Origin: Pictodentalium vernedei
Taxonomy: Eukaryota; Mollusca; Scaphopoda; Dentaliida; Dentaliidae
Length of the DNA: 64,000 nucleotides
Assembly (NCBI GenBank): GCA_031216915.1
Contig: CM062296.1
Span: 663,277,838-663,341,837, forward strand
Direction of reading: 5' to 3'
A model generated the notes under the pieces. It made no database searches. It had not been told where the DNA came from and saw only the letters and a program-made list of their open reading frames with translations. Positions 21,165 through 30,828 of this stretch are shown piece after piece (position 1 is the first letter of the stretch; the number at the start of each line of letters is the position of its first letter). A program made the translations under genes and the position numbers.

Positions 21165-21732
21165 TTAGTGGACGACATTCTGAGCAACAGATAACAGACC
21201 TAAACAAAGCAGGTCTCCAGAAATGGACTCAATATTTCTGAGATAAAAATTCGTGAATGTGGATGGCTGAGACCAATAAGCAGCCTTCATAAGGAAGGGC
21301 CTTAATAACAATAGGTACCAGATATTTATTAGGAGCCTGATTCTTAGCCAAAAATCCAACATTAGTAGTAAAGGTGATAGTGTTCCCGACACTACGATAG
21401 TGAGAATCGTCCACAGATAGTGCATGAAGCTCACTGACTCTTCTAGCCGAAGAGAAAGCTAAGAGAAATGCTGTCTTATAAGATAAGAATTTGAAGTTCA
21501 CTGTCTCAAGAGGCTCAAATGGCTTTTCTTTTAGTTTAAGAAGAACCCAAGCTAAATTCCATTTAGGAATTAATCTAAGGGTTCTAGGTCTATTGATCGA
21601 AAAGTTTCTAACTAATTTAGATAAAGAGACATTAGATCCAATTTGTAAACTATCATGGTGTGCATAGGTATCAGATAACATAGACCTATAACCTTTAATA
21701 GTAACAGGCTGCAGTTCGATCTCATCAAACAA
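21165..21732 (-). pseudogene. DIRS-3 tyrosine recombinase part
   Basis: The tyrosine recombinase of DIRS elements integrates the circular DNA without target duplication, in place of a DDE integrase. Recognised from LQPVTIKGYRSMLSDTYAHH, the ARRVSELHALSVDDS block around the first catalytic Arg, TFTTNVGFLAKNQAPNKYL, and the terminal SQPSTFTNFYLR block that matches the tyrosine motif region of DIRS-1 and DIRS-2. Broken fossil. Confidence 0.8.
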
Positions 21733-22900
21733 GTATACTAGAAAGTTTGCCTAGAAACTGCGGATCCCAAAAACCCTGGCACTTCGAATCCGTTGGGATC
21801 AATGTTGCACCCCAACCTGTTTGACTGGCATCCGTCATAATAGTAAAACTCGGATCCGGCAACTGCAGTGGAACTTCCTGAGTCAACCACTGAATGTTTG
21901 CCCAAGTCTGAATCTCTTGTTTCACTTGATTTGACAAGAGAACGTCTATATCAAGCGAATGAATCTTTACACTCCAATTCTGAGTCAAGAAAATTTGGAA
22001 AGGACGAGTGCGTAACTGCCCCATCGGAATGAGATCCGCAGCGGCTCCGCACAGACCTATCAGTCTCATGAACTCTCTTGCTGTGACTTTGTCTGAGTGA
22101 AGACAATAGCAAGCGTAACAACTGATTAATTTTGGTCTGGTTAACGGCAGACGAACGAGATTGTTGTGCGCCTCGAAGCTCATTCCCAAGTGGGTGAATG
22201 ACTTGGACGGCACCAGATCCGACTTCTCCTTGTTTATTATAAAACCGAGACGTCGGAGTAATAGAAGCAGATTCTGCACATCGTTCTGAAGCGTTAACTC
22301 GTTGCCGTACCTCTGAAGAATGTCGTCCAGGTAGGCCGACGTTACCGCAGACGAATGAGCTTGGAAATGTATCATTACCGAGTTCATTATTCGAGTGAAA
22401 GCCCAGGGCGCTAGGTTCAAACCGAAGCACATCGCTCGGAACTGATATACAACACCTAGGACTGCAAAGCGTAGATACTTTCTGAATGTCGGATGTACCA
22501 TGACGTGAAAGTACGCATCCTTGAGATCTATGCTTGTAACATAGTCGTTCACCTGAATACTCGCTCTGACTGATCGAATTGTCTCCATATAGAACTTCGG
22601 AGCGACGATCAGCTTGTTTATCCAGCTCAGATCTATGACTGGACGGAACGAGCTGTCTGGTTTCGGAACCAGAAACAGATGGCTGTAGAAACGCGGTGAT
22701 TCCTGGTCTTCTACAACCTCTACCACGTTCTTCTTCAGAAGAGACTGTACTTCTGAGAGAAGAGCGTCTCTTTTCTGCGGATTTGACGGAAGCGGAGTCC
22801 ATTTTGGACTTCGAGTTAATAGAGGCTTTCGTTTGAAGGATATTCTTAGTCCTTCCGAAATTACCCCTTGAACCCAGGGTCGTCCGTAATTGACGCCCAA
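21725..22900 (-). pseudogene. DIRS-3 reverse transcriptase part
   Basis: A 391-codon open stretch with the DIRS reverse transcriptase order: FYSHLFLVPKPDSSFRPVID, FYMETIRSVRASI, SIDLKDAYFHVMVHP (first Asp), FGLNLAPWAFTRIMNSV, SAYLDDILQRYGN (catalytic YLDD), then TDASQTGWGATLIP, the start of RNase H. It is a diverged relative of the DIRS-1 and DIRS-2 proteins. Fossil. Confidence 0.85.
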
Positions 22901-23257
22901 TTGTTTATAAAACTCGACAATCTTCCGCCTACCGGAACATGACAGAGGTTCATACCATCACCTCCTGGACCTGCGAGGCTTGCGGAAGGAGAAACTACGT
23001 CCTCCACGACCCGCACCTCGCCCTGTCGACCTAGGGACGTCTGACCTGTTATCTCGGCCAGAATAACATCCCCCACGTGAGTCGCTGCCTTGACGGTCTC
23101 TAGAATAAGACCTAGAGGACGCATAGGAACCTCTATAGGAACTTCTCTTGGGCGTACTTGTCCCAGAAGTGCCTGTCTTACTCTTTTCTGCTGTATCCGA
23201 CTTTTTAGAAGTGGATTTGAATAGCAGAGAATCCGAAGCTTTCTTAGTTATCTTATC

Positions 23258-25339
23258 CTAGATTGCTGAAAGCTTGCCGCCGAAGAGAAGCTCTCCGGAG
23301 ACCGAAGCGACTCTGAGAGAGTTTTTTACCTTACCATCCACGCGCGTGGATGTAGCTAGGGCTGCGTCACGTCTAACCAACTCCAGGTTTGCCACTGAAA
23401 GGGCGGAGTTATACGTGGAGTAAGCTATTGCCCTTGAAAGAACTCTTAATGAGGATTGTATATCCTGGAATTCTTTCCCTTGAAGACGTAATGATAACGC
23501 TTTAGTAAGGTGATCTGCGTATGATAAAGCGTCTAAGTTAACTCTATTAGACATAATTGTCGTTTCCAACGTCGTGGTTGGAACTGACATAGACGATGGT
23601 ATAGACAATTCTAGGTCTTCAGCCTGGTCGTCTAGACGCAGAGGAACTCTCGGTATGCCCTGTCCTGCCGTTTCGAATTTATTCCTTGAATTGATGAAAG
23701 GCAGATGTAGAGCATTTGCGGACAAGAAACCATACTTGCTCGTTTTGGTAGCAAGCTTATATATAGCGTCATTCAATAATTCAAATGTTCTTGTGACATT
23801 ATTGGACTGTGTCGGAAACTCAGGGACGATGTCCCTAAACCGATCAAAAAATTCTGTGTCCAATGACGCTATCAGTCTCTTATCCGGCATCGCAGCATTC
23901 TGGTCCGACGGAACAACCTCTGGAAGATAATGCCGGATAAAATCTACGGCAGCTTTATGTTGTTCCGAAAGGGAAAGCTCCAAATCCTCTGAATCCCTTT
24001 TGCCATCCTGTCAGACCCTATGAAGTTCTCGGTCGTCCGTACCTGATGCTTCAGTGGAGCGTACCGACCCAGCGTCGTCGGATAATTCCTGATCCGACAG
24101 AGATTCTGTCGTCTGCTGGGATGCTGCGATAAGTTGTGCTATTTGTGATAGCACGTCCGTCACTGAGGCCTGTGGAGTAGTGGTCTTACGTTGCTTTGCC
24201 GCTGGAAGCTCCCTGGACGTTGACTCCTGCATACTTCTTTTATGCGAACGTCCGGAGTCTACCTCGTGTCCCTGGCTACCGGATGGCGTGACCTGGTCGC
24301 CATGGAATCCCTGATCGGCGAACCTGGCTGGATATCCGTGGTCACGTAGTCAATGTGCGGTCGAGTGCGCTGCCGTGAGGATCAGGAAGCCATATTGACA
24401 GTCTCTCTGGACTGTCTATATAACGGAGCATCCCGAGTGGTGGACGTATGCTCCGAATGCGAAACGTTTTGTACCGGATGGCGTGACCTGGTCGCCATGG
24501 AATCCCTGATCGGCGAAGCTGGCTGGATATCCGTGGTCACGTAGTCAATGTGCGGTCGAGTGCGCTGCCGTGAGGATCAGGAAGCCATATTGACAGTCTC
24601 TCTGGACTGTCTATGTAACGGAGCATCCCGAGTGGAGGACGTATGCTCCGAATGCGAAACGTTTTGTACCACAACATCTGGTCCCAGATGTTGTTGTACG
24701 AGAGGGACCTCTCTCGCTCGCAGCCCGGATGGACCTGGACGAGCTAGGAACCAGACTAATAGGCTTCCTCCGTTCTATCCTCTGATCCGTCGTCACTGGG
24801 TGTGCACTTTGTCTTATTATAGTGCTCGCATCACCCAAATCTCCTTCCTGGACCGCAATGGACGAACCCGGCTGCCGAGCCATTCAATGAATGGTCGCTA
24901 CACCAGGCGAGCTAGCGGACGCCAATGCCGTCGATCCTACTAGGGACCTCTTAGGCAATTGACGTATTTCCATGAACACTTTTGCCGCTAGCTCTTCATT
25001 TAACTGTGACGATGGAGGCACACTTTTGGAAGACATCACGGAAACATCACCCTGTTCTTGTTCCTCTGAAAAAGAGATTGATAAACTAGAGTGACCCTGC
25101 GGAGAAAGGACCGGCATGGCCTTTTCCCCGCTAACAACATACCGTGACACACGTTTCCAATGTTTGTCATCCCAATTGACACACACTGAGCAGGAGTTAG
25201 TGCGAGTACACTGACTACAATTAATACAATGATTATGAAAGTCAGAGGAAGATTTCCTCTTAATACAATTTGAACAATATCCTTTCATTGTGAAAAGAAC
25301 ACAAACAGTCCTAGTACTCGCACCAACCCCTGAAAACAA
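23258..25339 (-). pseudogene. DIRS-3 ORF1 (gag-like) region
   Basis: Position and composition match ORF1 of DIRS elements. The upstream end (about 25180-25288) has a Cys-rich motif starting MKGYCSNCIKRK and continuing HNHCINCSQC and NSCSVCVNW, alike in spacing to the ORF1 start of DIRS-1 and DIRS-2. The downstream end (23258-23983) has AIYKLATKTSKYGF, LSIPSSMSVPTTTLETTIM and ANLELVRRDAALATSTRVDG, the last matching ANLELVRRDAVLDTGRSL of DIRS-1. It includes a 195-bp tandem duplication. Broken fossil. Confidence 0.7.
24279..24668. repeat. 195-bp tandem duplication in DIRS-3 ORF1
   Basis: Two adjacent units, from GGATGGCGTGACCTGGTCGC at 24281 and again at 24476: a period of 195 bp, which is 65 codons. 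The units differ at only a few positions (for example CTATATAACGG versus CTATGTAACGG). Confidence 0.85.
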
Positions 25340-25529
25340 AGATACATAATAACATGATCCATTAACATATAGAAAAAATAACTGAAATCAAAAAAATTTT
25401 TTGAAAAAATAGTTTTTCAGAAAAACCCAAGTTTCTGAAAGTAACGTTGAGCCCCAATGGATCCCCAAAAAGCCTAAGTGTGGACAAAATTTTTTAAAAT
25501 ATTTCAAAATGAAAGTGTCAATGACACTG

Positions 25530-27704
25530 TAGCTCAACTTGTCAAGACAAAGACATGTACATGTATAGTATGTGACACAGCAATGACAAACATCTAGGTA
25601 ATGACCTGATAACAAAGGTACATATAAAGTATTGTAACGGTCTGTACATGAATACTGACCGTTGCCTGTAACAAATGTATAGGTAAAGTATTGTAAAGGT
25701 GGGTGACAGTCAGATGCTGAACTAGAAAAAATCTTTGAATCCCAGAGTGGGTCTGACTGAACCCCAAAATATTTGTTCTCATAGCACAGTGATAACAAAG
25801 GCACCCCAAAACACACTCGTACCTGTCCCAAGGTGAAAATAAAAGTACTCAAGAAGTTTTGTGAAGATCAGTTCATAAATACGAGCTGTATAGAACTTGT
25901 GACAAAAAACTGATTGGACCTAATTTCGGTACAAAATGGCCACTGGCAGCCATCTTGAATTTTGGACTGCACCCAGAAACACTCATTCTCATCCCAAGGA
26001 GATAACAAAGGTACCAAAGAAGTTTTGTGAAGATCGGTTCATAAATACAGCCTCTACCCTGAGCCGTATTGACATGTGTGCTTACATTGTGTAAGTAGCA
26101 CTGAATAAATCAAAGTTCATCTAATTTGCATAATTTCGGCACGAAAAAAAACCCCTTACAATATGTGATGTATTCCATGTTACTAAACATTCATACAAAA
26201 ATTTATTCAAATCAGAACTTTCATACAGAAGTTCTATACAAAAGACTGGTTGCACTAATTTTGGTACAAAATGGCTGCTGGTGGCCATCTTGAATTTCGG
26301 ACCACACCCAAAAACACTCGCTCTCATCCCACGGTGATAACAAAGGTACCCAAGAAGTTTCGTAAAGATTGGTTCATAAATATGGCCTCTAGTCTGAGCT
26401 GTATAGAAGATGTGTACAAAAAACTGATTAGACCTAATTTCGGTACAAAATGGCCACTGGCAGCCATCTTGAATTTTAGACCGCACCCAGAAACACTCGT
26501 TCTCGTCCCAAGGTGATAACAAAGGTACCCAAGACATTTCGTGAAGATCAGTTCATAAATACAGACTCTAGTCTGAGCCGTATTGACATGTGTACTTACT
26601 GTGTGTAAGTAGCACTGAAAAAATCAAAGTTCATCTAATTTGCATAATTTCTGCACGAGAAAAAAAACCCGTATTATATGTGATGCATCTCATGGTACTA
26701 AACATTCACACAAAATAATTATTCAAATCAGGGCTTTCATATGGAAGTTCTGTGCAAAAATCTGATTGCACCTAATTTTGTACAAAATGGCTGCCATCGG
26801 CCATCTTGAATTTCGAACCGGACCCAAAAACACTCGTTCTCGTCCCACGGTGATACCAAAGGTACCCAAGAAGTAAAAGATCGGTTCATAAATACGGCCT
26901 CTAGCCCGAGCCGTATTGGCATTTGCACTTACAGTGCTGAAAGTAACCCCAAAAAACATCAAAATTAGTCTAATTTGCACAATTTACGTACGAGAAAAAA
27001 ACCCGTATTATATGTGATGTATCCCATGGTACTAAACATTCATACAAAAAATTATTCAAATCAGAGCTTTCATATGGAAGTTCTGTACAAAAAACAGATT
27101 TCTGCATCGTCGGTACAAAATGGCGGCTGGCAGCCATCTTGAATTTTGGACCGCACCCAAAAACACTCGTTCTTGTCCCACGGTCATAACAAAGGTACCC
27201 AAGAAGTTTCGTAAAGATCGGTTCATAAATACGGCCTCTAGCCCGAGCCATAGCAGCTTGGCACTTACAGCTCTGAAAGTAACACTAAATAAATCAAAGT
27301 CAGTCTAATTTGCATAATTTACACACGAGAGAAAAACCCATATTATATGTGATGTATCCCATGGTACTAAACATTTATACAAAACTTTATTCAAATCAGA
27401 ACTTTCATACAGAAGTTCTGTACAAAAAACTGATTTTTGCATCATCGGTACAAAATGGCCACTGGCACCCATCTTGAATTTCGGACCACACCTAAAAACA
27501 CTCGTTCCCGTCCCAGGGTCATAACAAAGGTACACAAGAAGTTTCGTAAAGATCGGTTCATAAATACGACCTCTAGCCCGAGCCATAGCCAATTGTTGAC
27601 GTACGGACAGACGGACAGATGGACAGACGGCCAGATGGACAGACGGACGGACGGACGACGGGCCATGACAATAGCTCAAATTTGACTTCGTCAAAGTTGA
27701 GCTA
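25530..27704 (+). mobile_element. Hairpin-ended repeat, copy D, with 335-bp array (inside DIRS-3)
   Basis: Near its left edge is TAGCTCAACTTG (25530-25541). At the right end is a GGACAGACGGACAGATGG-type microsatellite (about 27600-27660) and then a hairpin at 27672-27704 with arms TAGCTCAAATTTGAC / GTCAAAGTTGAGCTA. Between them lies a tandem array with a period near 335 bp. The anchor ACAAAATGGC recurs at about 25931, 26266, 26445, 26781, 27115 and 27450, with one short unit of about 179 bp. It occupies the leader region of DIRS-3, upstream of ORF1, so it is probably a later insertion. The left boundary is approximate. The open frames within are not genes. Confidence 0.6.
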
Positions 27705-28376
27705 AAAATTAATGCAACACTTACGTATAATAATAATGTATCTTGTTATGATTAAACTAATACAAAGACAAGAAATCACTCTCAACAGAAACCGCTGTCA
27801 ATGTAAACAAGAAGTGTATAAAAACCTGAAACATGACTCCAGGCACTGATAAACATGGCCCAAAATCAGTTACCAATAACAACACTGTCTGATGCAAAAC
27901 AGAGACTTCCAGGGAAGAAACTGCAGAACATCAGATGGTAGATGCAGAACACAATGCCTAAACACCCATGGGTGAGGATGTAAACATGGGGAAAAAAACA
28001 AAATTCATTCTGTTACCAAGCTAAAACTCCCAAGAAATTTTAGTAATAATATTACAGAAAATATGCCAAAAGCATGGGAGAATAGCAAGGGGGGACTAAA
28101 GGAAAGGGAGAGAGGAAACACTGAACAAGCAGTGTGTAACTTTATAGCAAGAATGACAACAACAGGCCCATGCTTTGAAATTAGGCAACATAACATAATT
28201 TCATAAAAAAAATTTAAGTTACAGCCCTGATTATTTAATGCCACTAATTTTTCCTCTCCTCCTTCTATTTCCTCTTGAGATCTATCATTTCTCTAATATT
28301 TATGTGTCTGGCATCATTTAAACTGAGATTTACAAGCACAAATATCAGTCAGATGTGAACTGATGAAGGGCCAAAC
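27705..28376. other. DIRS-3 leader region between array D and the right ITR
   Basis: Non-coding sequence. By comparison with DIRS-1 (about 450 bp between ORF1 and the ITR) this is the 5' leader of DIRS-3. No other feature is seen. Confidence 0.5.
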
Positions 28377-28556
28377 AAAGAATGATAATTGGCGCCAATT
28401 TCGAGACCTCCTTGACACTGCACATGCGCAGTGGAGGAAAAGTAATGAGGACCATTTAGGACATGATTTTTTCGGTTTTAGATGCAAATTTTGGGGATTG
28501 GGGGGCAAAATTTGTGTTTGGCCCTAGATTTTGAGAATTAGCACCAGCTATGTCTG
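28377..28556 (-). repeat. DIRS-3 right inverted terminal repeat
   Basis: Inverted copy of 20223-20400 (AAGAATGATAATTGGCGCC...CTGCACATGCGCAG...GCACCAGCTATGTCT). Confidence 0.85.
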
Positions 28557-28565
28557 TAAAAATAC

Positions 28566-29428
28566 TATTTGGGAAATGATGGGTCTGCCATACATACGGT
28601 ACGGAAGTTGTACCCCTAAACCACACAGTTGTTAAGAGCTTGGAAATCCTGCAGAACGATGCAGGCCGATGGATAACAGGCTCGAGTAATGCCGCAGCGC
28701 TAGAAGCGATCAGGGGTGAGCTTGGGTGGATGAGGATCAAGGACAGGATAGACCTATTGAAACTTGGTTACCTTAATTATTTGGTAAATCTCCCCAATAG
28801 CTGATGGTGTAAAGTAATGTTCCTGAGAACTTTCAACTCAAATATCAAGACGGGTGGATGGTCCAAGTGAGGGAGCTAGTAGAAAACTACTCATTGGAGA
28901 TTTCAGACCTTGGTGTTGGGGCAAACCAGGGCAAAAAGATCGTCAGAGAAAGGGTCATGGAGGATTGTAACCGTAATTGGCGAGAGGGGCTCAAATCAAA
29001 GAGATCTTTGGGTGGCCTGCATGATAAAGAGAAGCCTGGTTTTGAATAGTACCTTGATGGCACATTTGGGGGGTCACTGTTGTTCAAGCTGAGGTCGCGG
29101 TACCTGGAGCTGAGGAGAAAAATTGGGAAAAACAGTGAAAAGGAGTGCCAGATGTGTAACTTGGGCATGGTGGAGACCCTGGAACACTTTCTTATAGAAT
29201 GCCCAAAATACCAGTCTAAAAGAACAAGATTCACGGGGAGTATAATGGGGAAGTGGGATGGGAGAATGAAGGACATGTGGTTAGGGGGCGATTCAAAGGA
29301 GAGGGTTAATATACTAATCGAAGAGATTGGGAAGAATGGGGCAAGGGATGTCATCAAGCAGTTCGTCTCCGAGCGTTGGGAGGAGAGAAGAAGCGCGGGA
29401 ATAGGGAGGCAGTTGGTAGAACATGGGT
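28566..29428 (+). pseudogene. LINE-1w C-terminal region with CCHC finger
   Basis: The right half of the split LINE ORF. It contains LLKLGYLNYLVNL, a basic stretch around NQGKKIVRERVMEDCNRNWR, and a CCHC motif of form C-x2-C-x9-H-x4-C (CQMCNLG...EHFLIECPKY), which is common at the C-terminus of I/R1/Jockey-type ORF2 proteins and thought to bind nucleic acid. It is interrupted by stops, for example in PNS*W at about 28801 and KPGFE*Y at 29047. The last open frame ends at 29428. Confidence 0.7.
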
Positions 29429-30200
29429 AACCAAGGCCTTCTCATACGAGAACCGCGACAAATCAGCGGCCGGCCGAAGTGTTATTATTATTATTACGTA
29501 TAGAAGGCTTGATGAAGTCTGCTACGAAAAAAGAAGACCAATGTCAAGGAGAATTATCAGAAAGGTTTCTTCCTGTCCATCAAATATAGCGAAATGTCGT
29601 ACCATCATAAATTTAAATATCTCCCTCGCATAACCGCATTGTGTATAAGACGGATCAACTTCAATTTTGAGCGTTGTTAGCAACAGAGGGTTGCGAAAAT
29701 CTATGTGTCTTGACATTGTGTGGACAGAAATAGAAACAAGAGGCCCCACAGGACCTGAAGTGCTCATCTTGAACAGAACACAATATAAACAAACAGAGTA
29801 CAAGAATGAGTACATTAAGCAAGCCATTTCCAAAAGCTACACTGTCAATCCTTGAGTCTCTCAGGAGTGTCAAAAATAATCCGGGCATCATGCCGTTTCT
29901 TCAGTTCATCTTAAAGTAAAATGTAGAGCTCCCTATGAAGCCCCTTGATACAACCTATGTGGATTAATCTTAGTTACACACCTCTAGAGGGTACTGAATA
30001 CAAAATTTTTAATTCTTCAGCAACATGGCCAATTCTGGCTCCCATAGGGAGCCCAAATATTAACCCAAGTTCTCGATTTGAACACAGTTAAATCTGACTT
30101 CCCTAGAGATGTTGTGTACCAAATATGTAAGCATTCTGACTGTTGGATCTGAAGAGAAATCTAAATTTTATAGTAAATTTCCTTTCTTATTATACCTACC

Positions 30201-30444
30201 ACAATTGTTTACTACAGGCTTGCACGACAGTGGAAGTCCCTAACTCGGATAAAATACTCTCTATTTTTGTCTTTCCCAAGCAAGTTGGGAAAGAAAAGTG
30301 GTGCAAAAGCACCAATAAAAATAAGCCAAAACTGGGTCGAGTGCAACCGGCGCAGACCCAGTATGGGACGCTCTCTCCCAAGTACAACTCCACGACTTCC
30401 GTTGCCAGTGCGCATATACCGTCTCTAAAGACTCATTCTTTTTG
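30201..30444 (+). repeat. DIRS-1 left inverted terminal repeat
   Basis: About 244 bp from ACAATTGTTTACTACAGGC to AGACTCATTCTTTTT, found inverted at 36466-36708. The left outer edge (30161-30200) differs from the right outer edge and is specific to this side. Confidence 0.9.
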
Positions 30445-30523
30445 AATCCGTAAACGTTAGAGTTATGTGATCAGCGGGGAGGAAAGATTCTTTACCCGTA
30501 AAGAAGATGGGAGGGCCTCCATG

Positions 30524-30612
30524 TAAACAATTGTGGTAGGTATAATAAGAAAGGAAATTTACTATAAAATTTAGATTTCTTATCAACCTACTCACAATTG
30601 TTTACTACAGGC
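30524..30612 (-). repeat. DIRS-1 internal complementary region
   Basis: 30524-30574 is the reverse complement of the element's left outer edge. 30575-30612 (ATTTCTTATCAACCTACTCA...CAGGC) is the reverse complement of its right outer edge. The two halves abut with no spacer, so the region equals the joined ends of the element. This is a hallmark of DIRS replication. Confidence 0.9.
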
Positions 30613-30828
30613 TGAATAGACAAAAGGCTGGAGGGAATCGCATAACCAACCCCCACATAAACCTAGTGCACTGGAACCGTGAAGTAGAAGGAAGAGGTCC
30701 CGAGGCTTATCAACCATAATGTCGCAATCATTGGCAAAGGACAATGAAAAGAGACATATGAGCCTGTGTGACACACAGACAGAAAAAGGGCAGTAACAGC
30801 ACAAGGCTGAAACTGACCTTCAAGAAGC

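Larger units (their letters stand above)
20176..28565 (-). mobile_element. DIRS-3: DIRS-type tyrosine-recombinase retroelement, old and broken
   Basis: A fossil of the DIRS order. Parts on the minus strand: ORF1 region (about 23258-25339), reverse transcriptase with the start of RNase H (21725-22900) and tyrosine recombinase (21165-21732). Inverted terminal repeats are at about 20223-20400 and 28377-28556, and the internal complementary region is at 20473-20560. There is no target duplication. A GTT lies at the left junction (20173-20175), as is typical of the family. It is inserted in LINE-1w and carries a younger tandem-repeat element (25530-27704). It is broken, with several breaks, and clearly older than DIRS-1 and DIRS-2. 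Confidence 0.85.
17548..29497 (+). mobile_element. LINE-1w: APE-type non-LTR retrotransposon, split by DIRS-3
   Basis: One non-LTR element in two parts: 17548-20175 (endonuclease and reverse transcriptase) and about 28566-29497 (C-terminal region and 3' end). The protein reading resumes on the right with TEVVPLNHTVVKSLEILQND and WITGSSNAAALEAIRGEL, the expected continuation of such ORFs. The 3' end is a (TTA)n tail at about 29483-29497. A second, 5'-truncated copy of the same family at 54917-55645 lacks the DIRS insertion and has the same tail. APE endonuclease plus a C-terminal CCHC points to the I/R1/Jockey-type radiation. I do not assign a clade. Confidence 0.8.

Noticed and set aside
26121-27694. 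Several open frames of 80-138 codons in the 335-bp array
   Set aside because: The same peptide recurs with each repeat unit in different lengths. These are translations of a tandem repeat.
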